From the NCBI GenBank assembly GCA_025991245.1, contig BQMJ01000047.1, positions 62,001 through 126,000 of the forward strand: a stretch of 64,000 bases of DNA, written 5' to 3'. The DNA is from Galdieria partita. Taxonomy: Eukaryota; Rhodophyta; Bangiophyceae; Galdieriales; Galdieriaceae. A model generated the notes under the pieces. It did no database searches and was not told where the DNA came from. It saw only the letters and a program-made list of their open reading frames with translations. Positions 33,299-45,735 of this stretch are shown here, in pieces. The translations under genes were made by a program, and so were the position numbers. Position 1 is the first letter of the stretch; each line of letters starts with the position of its first letter.

Positions 33299-35092
33299 AT
33301 GGATAAACAAAAATCTAGAAGATTCTTGGCCGAAACTAAAAGAACTTGGCGAGAAAAGTTAAGGAAGCACAAGGCGAAGAAACCCTTTGCAATAACGTTT
33401 GAAAACCTGTCAGAAAAAGACAAGGAAATTCTAAGACAGTGGAATTTGAAGCCACTAGAACAAGTTACAGTAACGGAACTCAAGAGGTGCACAAGGGCGG
33501 AGCTGCATACATACTGTGGTATCTATGGGATTCTTCGGAAAAGAAGCGATATAGTTATAGAAGAGCTTATTCAGAGAAAAAACTTTTTCACTCTTGCGAA
33601 ACAAGCGGAAGAAATTCAGCAACAAGAACAGGATTCGGTAGCCTCTGGATTCGAAGAATCTGATTGGAAACTAGTGGCATTTCATTCTCCTTTTGAACTT
33701 TTTCTCCAGTCAAGTAAAAGGAAAAAGCTTGGAACGCAACCATGCACCGATCTCAGTAATATATTATACCTTGCGTTCGAACTTTTTCAAACAGGAAGAT
33801 CCTATGTTGTTTCTTGCCTTCTTGCGTTGTTCTTACGGAAAACGAAGACTTCATCAAAGAGATATGGTTTGAATAGAGAAATAACTGCATTGAGTTGCAA
33901 AGCCCTGTTCTACAAGAGGCCACATGAACTTGCGCGCCTACTCTCAAGGATTTTACAGTTTGAGAACTTCGAGAAAACTTTTTCCCTACAAGATTTGGGA
34001 GAAATTCCAAGTTCTATGGCATTGTATGGGAAGCGTTCACTGTTAGTACTGGAACAAGGAAAGGTAGTTGCACTGAGTCAACTTGTTTTTCTTCGATGGT
34101 ATTTGAGAGATTATCTTTCAGCCATTAGTGATATCTCTGGTCACATTCAACAATTTCCTTATGCTAGATATCCAATCTTTTACATTTTGTTAGCTGCGTT
34201 TTTCTGTTTGGAGGCGTACAGAGAATTGGGCATTGATGAAGAGCTGACAATGGAGACTGATATTCGAGGGAACGAGGATTATGCTCTTGAAACAGGTCTA
34301 GGTTATGTCTTTCCGTTCAATTTTCTTCACTGTTGGAATTACTTGCCAGAGTTTGCAAGGGACTCATCTACAGAAAAGGATTTTGCTGTAGAATACTTTG
34401 AAAAGGCACTAAATTGCTTAGAACGTTGTGCAGAATATGAGACTGCACCTAATATTATTGTAATTTTGAAGTCCATTGTTTTGGCACATTGCAGAGATAT
34501 TAACGAAGCACTCCTATGCATGGAAGAATTTATTGAAGAGAAAGCAAGGTTTGACTCATTTTTGCTAGAGAACTATCTTTTATGTCTTGAAACATATCAA
34601 ACAATGCTTTCTTCGTCAGATACAGCAGCACAGGAATCTGTTTTTAGAAAACGAGTTCTTACGGCGCAACATCTTTTATTAGAAGTGAATCCTTTCTCTT
34701 CCATAGCATTTACATGTCTCACAGTGGGTTTGGAAAAGCGTCTTTCTACAGTCCAAGAAATATTACTAGCAGTAGCGCATCAACTAGATTGTCTAGGAAA
34801 CATGTCAAGTCAATTCCTATTTTATTTTGACTTTTGGAAAAACTCTTTTCAGCATGCTTGGCGTAGGTTTGCAGAACTGTTGAATATATGTGAAGATTCG
34901 GAAGTCGAGTCAGTATGGAAGGAACGACAGCGATTTTTGTGGTGGCCTAGTCGCTTCTTCTCTTATTCAAGTTTGAAAGAAGATCAGGAACACTATCCTG
35001 ATGTGATTCCTTACAAGACTTTTTGTGTCCGAAAGCTGATGGGAACTTCGTCGGAATATGACTATTTCCAAGAGAGGGAGAATGTCAACTGA
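33299..35092 (+). CDS. SAP-domain plus helical-repeat protein, possibly a TAF1A-like Pol I factor
   Basis: 597 residues from the first in-frame ATG (MDKQKSRRFLAETKRTW). About 50-95 looks like a SAP-type helix-extended-helix motif (VTVTELKRCTRAELHTYCGI, then RSDIVIEELIQ). The rest is almost all helical, TPR-like (FAVEYFEKALNCLERCAEYE, CMEEFIEEKARFDSFLLENY), with a Trp-rich C-terminal WWPSRFF. That layout is compatible with the TAF1A/RRN11 subunit of the Pol I selectivity factor, but similarity is weak. SAP motifs bind A/T-rich DNA. Function otherwise unassigned. Confidence 0.6.
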   Translation: MDKQKSRRFLAETKRTWREKLRKHKAKKPFAITFENLSEKDKEILRQWNLKPLEQVTVTELKRCTRAELHTYCGIYGILRKRSDIVIEELIQRKNFFTLAKQAEEIQQQEQDSVASGFEESDWKLVAFHSPFELFLQSSKRKKLGTQPCTDLSNILYLAFELFQTGRSYVVSCLLALFLRKTKTSSKRYGLNREITALSCKALFYKRPHELARLLSRILQFENFEKTFSLQDLGEIPSSMALYGKRSLLVLEQGKVVALSQLVFLRWYLRDYLSAISDISGHIQQFPYARYPIFYILLAAFFCLEAYRELGIDEELTMETDIRGNEDYALETGLGYVFPFNFLHCWNYLPEFARDSSTEKDFAVEYFEKALNCLERCAEYETAPNIIVILKSIVLAHCRDINEALLCMEEFIEEKARFDSFLLENYLLCLETYQTMLSSSDTAAQESVFRKRVLTAQHLLLEVNPFSSIAFTCLTVGLEKRLSTVQEILLAVAHQLDCLGNMSSQFLFYFDFWKNSFQHAWRRFAELLNICEDSEVESVWKERQRFLWWPSRFFSYSSLKEDQEHYPDVIPYKTFCVRKLMGTSSEYDYFQERENVN

Positions 35093-35512
35093 TCGCATTG
35101 TAATTGTCTGAGCAGCACGAACCGATGTCTTTAATGTTTTGCTGGGTTTTAGATAAGACCGTGTGACAAGCATTGTCTAAGATGATTGTATCTTTAATTG
35201 AACTATATAAGCTATTAATTCATTTTTACGGCTCAAATGATTGCCAAAATCATAAATGTTTGCCGTATATAAAATTCCTCTTTTTCAACCTCTCTGGGCC
35301 TTTTTGCATTATTGTCAATCGAGGGAATGTTCGTCTTCGTCAACTGGAGTTGCACAACAATTTCTTTCGAAAACAGGTCATCTAGTGTTCATCGTATTTC
35401 AATACAGAGGAAGTTTTGCCAATGTTCTTGTAGAAACCAACGGAAGCACAACCTTCAAGTATGATTGCTAGTCACAACTGTTCCACTTGCCTAATTTCAT
35501 TGCAAGGTTACG
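35093..35512. other. short intergenic plus a possible leader exon for the next gene
   Basis: An ATG at 35256 opens a frame (MFAVYKIPLFQPLWAFLHYC) that, using a donor at CTT/GTAGAA near 35431 and the acceptor TTGCAAG before 35507, joins in phase to the codons leading into the ATG at 35513. This would add about 60 residues, Ser-rich and hydrophobic, resembling a plastid transit sequence. Without it the next protein lacks a leader. Tentative. Confidence 0.35.
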
Positions 35513-36550
35513 ATGCAGAATTTAGAAAACGATAGAAATTCTTCTTTTAGAGTTGCTGTCACGAAACCTCGAAGGGAAAGATCAGAGAAGGATTTGAGGA
35601 ACGAACAAGTGCAGCCTACTATGGAACCTTCGGAAAGTTGGAAACCCAATCCTCTGCTTCTAGCTGTTGCTACGATCGCTTTAGCATCTGCTGGGGGATA
35701 TTTAGGATTAAAAAACATATTAAAGAGACGTAACAGTCTAATTGAAAGATGTGGAACGGAGTTGGTACGGTATGGCACAACTGAGTTGGATCTTGTGGAT
35801 ATTGCAGAGGAATACAAGAACAAGTGGGAGTTGATTTTTAGTAGAGTAGAACTGTACGAGGAGTTTCTGGTTACTTTATTGAAAGAAAGAGCTTTATCTT
35901 TTCAACTGCTTGAAGATACTTACACAGTTTACAAGACGCTAGGTCTGTCGCATAAGCAATTATTGACCGCACACAACAGAGCAGCGAAGAGTCTTCGAGA
36001 GAGACCTTCAGCCCTTGACAAGCTTCTTTTTGTCTCGGAGCGTCTTTTACCAGAACAGTTTCAGTCTAAACTTGAAATAATGCAATTGTTTCCCTATCCA
36101 AAAGAAACAGTTCGTGACCTTCAACGCAGCTTAGCAGAAACTTGTTTCTTGCAGTTGTTGAAGAGTGAGGGTCGGGACAAGGATTTTTCTCCAACTGAGA
36201 AGGCGAAGTTTTTGGGTCTTTCGGAAGACCAAGCACAGTCACTGTATGAACAGTATTTACTCGAGCAAGTAAAACAAAAAGACCTTGAAAGAGCAGCTTC
36301 TCAAGAAAAGAAGGCTAGTGTTGAAGAGGCTTCTGAAGCATCATATAGTGAGCAGTCTGTTTCAAGTTCGAAGCCTTCTTCAAATGTTGCACATGCGTAT
36401 CAGTGTCAGAACTGTGGATACACGATATTTCCGGCTGCAGGTCGGGAGTTCAAGTTCTTTGGAGAGTCCTTTGTTTGCCCGCAGTGCAAATCACCCAAAA
36501 GTCAGTTTATAGACATTTCAAACGAAGATGATGAAGTGGACGATGAATAA
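35513..36550 (+). CDS. membrane-anchored protein with C-terminal rubredoxin-like domain
   Basis: 345 residues from the ATG at 35513, possibly longer by an upstream exon. About 48-66 is a hydrophobic helix (LLLAVATIALASAGGYLGL). A helical middle of about 220 residues is of unknown family. The C-terminus is a rubredoxin-like zinc/iron knuckle with two CxxC pairs (YQCQNCGYTIFPAAGREF; FVCPQCKSPKSQF), followed by an acidic tail. Plastid rubredoxins are membrane-attached and act around photosystem assembly; here the domain order (TM first, rubredoxin last) is opposite to the usual small rubredoxin with a C-terminal anchor. Metal type and role are inference. Confidence 0.7.
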   Translation: MQNLENDRNSSFRVAVTKPRRERSEKDLRNEQVQPTMEPSESWKPNPLLLAVATIALASAGGYLGLKNILKRRNSLIERCGTELVRYGTTELDLVDIAEEYKNKWELIFSRVELYEEFLVTLLKERALSFQLLEDTYTVYKTLGLSHKQLLTAHNRAAKSLRERPSALDKLLFVSERLLPEQFQSKLEIMQLFPYPKETVRDLQRSLAETCFLQLLKSEGRDKDFSPTEKAKFLGLSEDQAQSLYEQYLLEQVKQKDLERAASQEKKASVEEASEASYSEQSVSSSKPSSNVAHAYQCQNCGYTIFPAAGREFKFFGESFVCPQCKSPKSQFIDISNEDDEVDDE

Positions 36551-36661
36551 ACCAAAAAATAAATGAACATTTGGTAAAGGGACTCGAACATCCCAAGTGG
36601 AGTCGATTTCTGCAGAGATCGATCTTCTCTGAGGTGCTCATAGAAAGTTACTTGTGACGTT

Positions 36662-39600
36662 ATGAACTTCACTCTGAAACCGTTTGAGCTGACTATTACC
36701 ATCGAGAAAGTTTCTGGCTTAATTGTTCCTCAAGCCAGAAATGTAAGAATAGAATGGGTAGATGATAAGGTACAAGAAGGGAACTGGTTTTGCAAAGAAA
36801 TTAGGGTTGACACTTGCCGTTTTACTCTCTTCAGGGTGTTATAGAAAGGACAGGATACAGAAGAGTGGAAAGTGATGGAACTGTGGAGTTCCTTGGAGTA
36901 AAGTTGTTCGGTAGTGTACCGCTTCAATGGTAAGATTTTGTGTCCTAGGCAATCAAGACGAACTTAGCGCTTTTTAAAGGAATGCACTGACCAACGAATA
37001 TAAAAGTACCAAGATAACTTTGAACATTCGTGGTAGCGACAGAGTGAGAAAGCTTTATGCCCTCCATAGACGTAAGTAATAATAGTACTTTTTCTCGTAT
37101 TGACTTTGTTGTTTGAGAAGGTTCTGAATATGAGAAGGTTCTGCCTCTTGTGGATTACGATCCTAATATTGCTTCAAAACTAAGAGAAGAAGGAATCGTG
37201 GACGCGGAAACTGAAAATTCTGTTCAAGAGTCAACATCTTCGTCCTTGCAGAAAACTTCATCTAGTGAAGAACAAACTATGAGCAGCAACCACTTCACTG
37301 CTTGGCCTTCTGCCTTGGTTGGTTCTAGCGAAGATTCTGATTTTATTATCGGAAAGGCGGAACTAGAAGCAACTTTATTTTTGGATACTGAAAGTTTACA
37401 ACGAGAAAGCAACATAGTTTGTCAAAAGAAGTTGGAAATTTCAGTTTTGGGTGATTCCGGTATTCGAGTGGCAACGATATATACGGATACTCGAGCTAGC
37501 TTTATTCCTGATACTAGTTTCTCATGCCGGGACTTATTTTCAACCATTCCAAATGGCGAGTATTTACTTCGTATAATGGTACACGAAGTAAGAGATATGC
37601 TAAGTATGCATCGTCGAGGTGGTACAACGGATCCATACGTTCAGGTAGTCGTATTTATGCGCATTTGAACATATGTTTACTCTTCTTAGATCACTACCTT
37701 TGGACAAACTTTGAGAACTCAACGAGCTTTAAATACCGTTAATGCAGTTTTTCATAGAATTTTATATTTTTCTGCGTATCTGAAAGGTTGGGAGTTAGAA
37801 AAAGAGGCTTTAAATGTTCAAGTGTTCGATTGGAATCGTGTAAGGAATAATGTGCTCATAGGAGTTCATGAAATGGATCTGAAATATATTTATGATCAAC
37901 CGGTATGTAGTGGCATTTGTCTTGACACTGATAGGCTTACTTTCAAAAAGGACCACCGAGTAAAAGAAAAGTGGTTTCCTCTGTATTCTTCACACGGAAA
38001 GAGAGTAGAGAAAATAACTCGGAGTACTATTGGTCTTAGTACAGTGGGATATGTGAAACTCAGTATAACCCTCATACCACCAGGATCTGTAGCGGTGCAT
38101 AGGAGTGATTATTATGAATTTGAAGAGGTTTGCTTGCTGAACTGAAAGTAGTCCATTGTTGACTGTTGGATGTGTGTAGATGAAAGGCAGACAGTTGTTG
38201 AATAAGTTAGTATTAAGACGGCCTCCTCTTGTTCCGGAGCCCTGGAATCTGTTTATTTGTGTTTACAGAGCGGAAATGCTCCCGAGAATGGCTCCTAAAG
38301 GTATAGTCACAAATTCATATGCCTAAGGGTTGTTTCTAAACTTTTTTCCATCGATAGGAGAAGAAGATATCATTCGTGCCTTTGCCACATGTTCTTATGG
38401 AGGCTACAAGGCAGTTGCAACATCGACCAAAAAGTCTCTGAAATCTATTGAAAAGGCCGGATTTGCATTGTCAAGTTCCGTTGTAAAACAACTACAAAAA
38501 AATTTAACGAAAACTGCCTCTCATGTTATTCGAAACGCTACCTTTGGTAAGAAGAAGAAAGCTATCAAGAGAGGACTGTTCCCTTCAAGAGGTCGATGGT
38601 GAGTTCAGATCGTTCTATGAGTTGTTTGAATCGTTCTTACGATATGGAGACAGGGTGGAGTGGGATGAGATGATCAGGGTACCAGTTGCGGTAGTAGATG
38701 GTCAGGTTTCGCAGGATTTAATCAAAGTAGAACTTTATCATAAACGGGAGTCAATTTTGGGTATAAATACTTCTGAAGGAGATCTAATAGGTTGGCTTCA
38801 GTTTCGGTAAGATAGATAAGAAATGTGGCAAATTTAATGTTGACTAGACGTACTTGTCTAGATTTTCGGATGTTCTAGCTCATCGTGAACGAGTGAAAGT
38901 TCGCTATTTAAGTCCTGAACCCGACAAGGAAGATGACGAAAGGTTTAGAAAGGCAATGCTGTTTCTTCGGGAAAGAGAACAACGAGAAGCAGATACACCG
39001 CATCTTTATGAAAGATTGTTATCTGTGGAAAACCAAATGAATAAGTTGTTCTTTGGAAGAGATAATTCAAATGAAGAGAATCTTGTTAATGAGTTTATCG
39101 AAAAAGTAAGTTTCTGATGAGTTGGCACCTTATGATGTTTAAACTCCAGTAAGGTTTATCAACTAGAGCCAAGGTGGTATAATCTATACGGACCGAGTCG
39201 AGGTCCTACTGACTATGGAAAGAAGAATGCTTCATTCAGAGGACGAGTTTTGGTATTTTTGGTTATATTTTGAAATGAAAAGTTTTCAAACTTGGTGTGT
39301 TCTAGATGAGTATACATACTTCACGCTCTTTGGGAACTTTGCCACCTGCAAGGTTGTATATTCCTCCAGAACTATGTATAGAGCCCGATACTTCGAGATA
39401 TCAATTGGACTATAGCATATATCAAGTTTGTGAGGTTCCTGTCGAATCTGAGCATTATTTAGTATCGTTTGATGTTCAGATAGGAACTTTCTGTTTTGGA
39501 CAGTAAGAAATGTTGTTGGGTATCTATCGAATTCTTTATATTCATGATTGTAAAGAGAAATTCCTCCACAACCAGTGAACCATCGATCAGTCATATGGGA

Positions 39601-42600
39601 AAACGGACAAGGGACTCATGGATCATTTTCCGATCTGGAATTGCCTAGTCGCTTCGCTGATATTCCAGATTTGTTTGTCAACCTATATGCGCATCATAAA
39701 CGACATAATCAAACAAAGAAGTATGCAGCTATAAGGGAAGAAGGATATTTGAACTAAATGTTGTTTAGAACTCGTTTTGCATATTTGCGGTTATCGGCAA
39801 AATACGTCCGACAATGTACGCGTTATCCACGTTGGCTTCTTTTGGACACAGCAGCAAGCAGTCTTTTCAGTTTTTATGAAGTTCCAGGAAATTTATTGTT
39901 ATCTATCTCACTGACTGCAACCGAAGAACCCGTTTCCTCAATGACTGTAGAGTCTTCCTCTCAAAGTGTCGCATTTCATCCATTGGATACCATGTTTCCC
40001 ATGAGTTCCAATGACTTTATTCTTCGATGTTATATTTTACAAGGAAGAAATCGTAAGTGTCTTTTAAAATGACGGATTTTCTTTTCTTATTGACTGTCGT
40101 CAGTACCTGCAGCGAATGAAGGAGGTTTAGCGAATCCTTTTTTTGGTAATGTTATTCTCCAAAGTTGTTCTTTGTGTACTGAACCATATGTATTCAGTCG
40201 TTCGTTGTGGAGAATATGCAGCTCAGTCAAAGACAGTATGTTACGGAACGTTATTTCCTCAATGGTTTGAATGTGTAACTTTGCAAATATCTGTTGGTGC
40301 AACTCGTATACTGTCAGACATTGTAAGTTTGAAATTAGAAAAACTTTTCAATAACTAACTGCTGTATCCAGTTTGTCATGATATATGAGCATTCCAAAAG
40401 CAAAAAGAAAAGATTGGAAGAATCTCCATTGCAACCAGAAAAGTGTCTAGGACGAGTTGTTATATCTGGAGCACACGTAAAACGAACACAGCCAACATTT
40501 CCTATTGGAAAATGGTATCCTTTGTTTCAAGTCAATCCAGAAATAGTGGCTGGAGAAATATTAGCAGAGTTTCATTTACTACCCAAGGAACAAGAAGACA
40601 CTCTGCCAGTTCTCAATTTACAGCCCAAGAGATTTCTTGCATGCTTGAAACTCTCAGTAAGAATTTTATTTCAAGTATGCCATGAAAACTAAATTTTTGT
40701 AGATTATTGGAGCTCTAGATGTGGAATATAAGAACAAGACTGTACGAAAGGCTTTTATTTCCGTGAGGTTGCAAACGGGAAGTCAAGACGAACATTATGA
40801 AACTTCACCTCAGATGGTTTGTATTGAGTATACTCCATTCTCGACAATATTTTGGTTTAATTATAGTTTAGACGAATCCTTGCTTGAATGGTGACTCTTT
40901 TGATATTTTCTTTGGAGATGTTATATTCTTGCCTCTAGAACTTCCTGAACAAGACGTGGTCCTAGCACCTACAATGCAGATTCAGGTCATCGACAGTGAA
41001 AGAGGAACAGTTGTGGGTACTTGTGACTTGGCATTGGATGATTATGAAGCAGTCTTTTTACAAAAACTTCGTAAGAAAATTCTGCGTTTCTTATTTTTAA
41101 ATAATGTTCAATGATTGGAAAGGTGCTTCGGATTCTGCCCAAACACGCTTGAACAGCTTTTTACAATCCTCTTATTTTCGAAGACTGTCCAGCAAGTATT
41201 TTATGAGTAGCATTGATGCTGAAAATGCTTCGATTCTTTCTGAGGTAAGATAGAAACATGCTTAGTATTTACTCTTTGTTGACATGAAGTCCAGTTACTT
41301 TCGGACGAATCTTCAGGGATAGATTTTGCGTCAACTTTGGAGAGCATTCATCAAGAATGTGGGCGTTCGGCACATAGTGGAAACTCAGTTCCTCGTTGTC
41401 ATTTTATATCCATTTCTCATCCTAAATACGATATGTTACAAATGGGAGATGGTCCGCTATTAGTTGCTGTTTTTTTTGCACCTACTCATCTCTTGTATAG
41501 GAAAGGAACAACAAAAAGACATTGTGGAAGAGTCTGTGATAGTAGGAGGATCCGAAGATGTTCGACGTCGTGCGTTGTTCATTAGACAGTTATTCAATAC
41601 TTTTCAATCCCTGATGGACGGATTACGAGTTCTCGTTACTTTGTTGAAAGATGTTGTTGTGGAATAGTAGGTCATGTTGATTGAAGCACTGTTTATTTGA
41701 CTAACAATGAACTAAGTCTTCCAGATCTTGCTTTGAGACTTCATATTGAGGAAGAACCATTGCCAAGCTTTTTCTATCCTGATTCCTCGGAGTTGAGTGA
41801 AGTAAGGGACATTGGATAATGAATTTTTATATTATTGACTCTTTGTATTTAGGTAGGAAATTTGGGTAGCTCTCTTCATTGTAGAATCCGTCGTGGCTTT
41901 TGTCCTGTCGAACTTGAAGAAGATTTTTGTCATGCAAGATATGCAGAGCTTTTCCTTACGCGTGGTCGTTTGACGGATATTTATCATGAAGAGATAATAA
42001 AGGCGACAGAGGTAAGATGGTTGCACTCCAGAAAGAGATAACTACTTATTTTCTTTAGGAGAATTTTGAAGGTTCCTTTCTAACCAGGGAACAAAAACAA
42101 GCCATTGGTATGGTATCTAAGAGTGCCAAAGGAGCTTTGCAGGCGACCGTAAAACATGGGAAAAGACCGCTGTCGATTGCGAAGAATTTAAAGGACTTTA
42201 GCAAAAACACCATATTGAATGGCAGTGCTGGCAATGTAGTAAAGAACGTACAACCTATTTATGGTAGACTCAAATTGGAAGCTGAGGTAAATGAAACGTT
42301 GTCGTTGTTACAATCTTTTCATTTTTGTGTAGATTTTAAGTCATGACGTGTTGGCTGACGATGTAGAGTCAAAGCGACAACGGGAAAGAGAGACAATACG
42401 TTGGAAAGAAATATATCGACAGCAGAATGTCGTTGTGCGGTTATATATCTTACATGGCTGGAATTTGAGATGCTCTGGCAAGTATTGATTTGTATGTTTT
42501 GACGTTCTACTAATCATATGCATACAATAGAGGGTTATGCAAATGCTTATCTAAAGGTAACTTGAAAAAACTTCGTTTAAGTATATTAAGACTTGTTTAG

Positions 42601-44249
42601 GTTTCTTGCAGCCATTCTGAAGAACGGGTTTATTCTACAAAGAGTCATCCTGTTTCAGGAACATTGCATCCAAGATTTTTTGATACATTTGAGTTCAAAT
42701 GCAGAGTGCCCTATTCTATCCTTAGAATCAAAGTGAAGAATTATAGAGCACCCGAGTTTGACATACCACTTGCCGGTGGATTCGGTCTCAAAGAGAGTTG
42801 GAAATTGGGTGTCTTTTCTCATAAACGACTGGCATATTCTGTGAGTAGATATTTTATCCTTTTGCGATATTGTTTATCGGAAAACTATTTCTAGGTGAAT
42901 GTTGAAACGAAGAGAATTCCAGGACTACGCAAATCTGAATTGGTGGGTGAAACATATATTGACTTGGCACACAGGTATGGAGCCTCGGCTCGAACTAGTT
43001 TCTTCTTGTTGATATTTCTGTTTGTTTAGATGGTATAATCCTGCTTGGAGACTCTTAGCCAGAAAACCAGTAGAAATGCGTTCGTTATGGAATCCCAACT
43101 CAACTACTCCTACTGGTCGTTTAGAATGTTTCGTTGATATTTTGACAGAAGATGCGGCGAGTCACATTTCTCCAGAAAATATTATGCCGGAGCCACCGAA
43201 GCAGTTTGAAGTTCGTTTAGTTGTATGGGGTGTGCAAGGATGTTTTCTACCCATTTCCAAAGCACAACAAGTCAATAACGAGGTATATCTACCATTATAT
43301 GTTTTCCTTATTCTGACATTTATAGATCCCCACACCTGATTTAAGTGTTAGTGCAGAGTTTGGTTTAGATCATAGTACATCCATGCATACTGATATTCAT
43401 CCTCGAAGTGATGATGGATGTGGTGAGTTTAATTATCGTATGGTTTGGACAATTGGATTTCCAGAAGAAACTTCTTATCGACTTCGAATGACTGTAGGTG
43501 ATTACTTGTAGAGTCTAGAAATAGTTGAACTCACTTTTATTAGATATGGGACGTATCATCTGCTCCTACGGGTTCTATTACCGATGGTACTTTTATTGCC
43601 GAATGTCAGTTGAATGTAGAGCCTTTGTTAAAGGAGGCGCTTGTTACTGGCCGCATTGTCTCAAGAAAACCTCAGTGGCTAAGGTTCAGTCACCCTAATT
43701 ATCCACAGGTAAATAGAATAATGTTTTTGAGTTTTGGATATAATATATATGGCCAGTTGAATGCACATGCCAAATTATCTCTCGATGTATTGGAGGAACA
43801 CGATGCAAAACTTTATCCTGTTGGCAAAGGACGACAGGAACCTAATCAATATCCATTTCTACCTCCTCCTTTTCGTCCAGTTTTCTTAAATCCTCTCAAT
43901 CCTATGCCATTTGTTTGGTATGTTTGTTGTTTTATCTCAATGGAATATGAGCTGAACCAAGATTGTTTCATAGGTATCAAGTATATAAATATATCTACTA
44001 CTACTTTTGGACTGCAGTTAGTTATTTGGCCATGACACCACTTGCTCTTTTGGGTTTCAAAGTAGGTCAATATTGTAGCTTTGTTTCATTTTTGAAAGTA
44101 TTCTGTAGGTTTTGGCAGTATTACCCTTTTGGATGTTTTTGATGGCAAGTTTTATTGGCATTTTCGTATATCGACAGCTTGTGAAGTTTGAAGAAACCGA
44201 ACACCCTGTTGTACAAGACGATGAGGATACAGAAGAAGAAAGTAGATAG
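36662..44249 (+). CDS. ferlin-family protein, multi-C2 with C-terminal membrane anchor
   Basis: A long gene broken by more than twenty introns of about 45-55 nt. Successive exons encode C2-type beta sandwiches: LLRIMVHEVRDMLSMHRRGG..TDPYVQ with ITTFGQTLRTQ, later LYILHGWNLR, and a C-terminal C2 with VRLVVWGVQGCFLPI. The end is ferlin-like: KLYPVGKGRQEPNQYPFLPP, NPLNPMPFVWYQ, then a hydrophobic hairpin/TM near 44010-44185 (AVSYLAMTPLALLGFK; AVLPFWMFLMASFIG) and a short acidic tail ending at 44249. Ferlins are tail-anchored, act in Ca2+-dependent vesicle fusion and membrane repair, and place most C2 domains in the cytosol. Exact domain number needs a spliced model. Which C2 domains keep the Ca2+-binding aspartates is not resolved here. 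Confidence 0.8.
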
Positions 44250-44420
44250 CTTTTCAGAACACTGGATGAGATATAGAAACTTGTCTTGAAATTGCATAAG
44301 AACAAGCCAAGATTGAGATATTATGGTTGGACATGAGTTGTAACGATTTGACTGTGTCTTGATAAGCCAAAGATTGCTTATTGAAACTAAAGGAATGTGT
44401 AGATAGATACACAGCTTGAA

Positions 44421-45479
44421 ATGTTCACAAACTCAGTGATTTTGGTCATTGACTCCATTTGGATGGTACGAGTGCCTTGTTTTTACACTCGGCCTACTCT
44501 GTATATAATCTTTTGTCCAAAGTATCCATTCCATAAAGTTTCCATTCAGCGTTTCGGTTTTTATGTTTCTCGCTGTTGTGTTGAACCAGATGGGTTACGG
44601 ACGCGAGGTGAAGAGGTGGATAAAAGAAGAAGGGAATGGATACTACAACGTCGTGAGTTACGAAATACTATAGATGAAGAGCAATGGAATCAGTTGATAT
44701 GGAAATTTGAACAAAGAGCTCGAATTACTGGACAAAGCGACCATTTTCAATCAGAGAACGGTTATTCTTTAGGCGATATTGATGAAACCAAGCTAGGAAA
44801 GCGCGCTTCTCCACCTTTATCCATAGCTCCTCCAGTTATTGAGACAGGCCTTTGTGTTGCTGCTGTTCGAACTTTTTTGTTTGTTTCAAGGGTTGCTCGT
44901 TGGAAGGACTTTTTCAGTATTGCAGGACCTATCCCAATTGTTTACATTTCCTTACGATGGGGTCCTCGATATAGTTGCTTGGCTCTTTGTTTACTGATTT
45001 GTTTTTTCGTGCTTCGTCCTGGACCTCTTTATTGCCTACAGTACACGTTGACACAAGGACTTGCTATTGGAGTTCTCACGCATACTATGTGGTGGCAATG
45101 GAATTGGTTCTTTTGCATATTATCGAGTGCTACTGCTTATTTATTTGGAATTATATTCGAAATAAGTTTAACCTCTTTTGTACTAGGAAAGAATACTTGG
45201 ACTTTGATAACCCAACAATCGGTGCAACTTTTTATCCGATGGTTTCCATTTGTTCGTTCGCAAATGAACAACTCTTCCGGTTTTTGGGTGAAAGTGGCCA
45301 TTTTGGTGTTTCTTTTTATACATTCGTTAGTACATGTTGTATCTGTTTATATTCCTTGCACTCTCTTCCTTTCAGCTGTTGCAGTTCGAATGAATTTGCT
45401 TTCAAGAAAACCTAGTTTACTTCCAGGACTACAAAAGTTGGTTGACCAATTAGACAAGTCAGGTGACCGTCACTTGTAA
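44421..45479 (+). CDS. multi-pass membrane protein, plastid DUF2232-like candidate
   Basis: 352 residues, single exon. The N-terminal 60 residues are aromatic/basic and may be a leader (IQRFGFYVSRCCVEP). A charged linker follows (EEVDKRRREWILQRREL). From about 145 there are six or seven hydrophobic helices (VAAVRTFLFVSRVARW, GLAIGVLTHTMWWQWNWFFC, FWVKVAILVFLFIHSLVHV). The pattern resembles cyanobacterial/plastid DUF2232-type membrane proteins, but this was judged by eye. It may be a transporter or assembly factor; function unknown. It lies 171 bp after the ferlin stop. Confidence 0.65.
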   Translation: MFTNSVILVIDSIWMVRVPCFYTRPTLYIIFCPKYPFHKVSIQRFGFYVSRCCVEPDGLRTRGEEVDKRRREWILQRRELRNTIDEEQWNQLIWKFEQRARITGQSDHFQSENGYSLGDIDETKLGKRASPPLSIAPPVIETGLCVAAVRTFLFVSRVARWKDFFSIAGPIPIVYISLRWGPRYSCLALCLLICFFVLRPGPLYCLQYTLTQGLAIGVLTHTMWWQWNWFFCILSSATAYLFGIIFEISLTSFVLGKNTWTLITQQSVQLFIRWFPFVRSQMNNSSGFWVKVAILVFLFIHSLVHVVSVYIPCTLFLSAVAVRMNLLSRKPSLLPGLQKLVDQLDKSGDRHL

Positions 45480-45735
45480 AACAATAGATTGAATCAACTT
45501 TTTAATAGCCGTTGCTTTATTATTCAAATAGAATCGAACAAGGCCAAGCGTCTACTATATATGACTCTCTTTAGGACATGTATCTATTTCATTTTCTATG
45601 TATGTTATGAAGAGGTACATATATCCCATGTAATATGTATACCTGGAAAACCTAAAAGTGTACAAAACTTTTCATACTTCGTATTGAAATATAAAGACAA
45701 GTGTAGCAACCAAAGCAAGTTGTTAAAACCCAACT

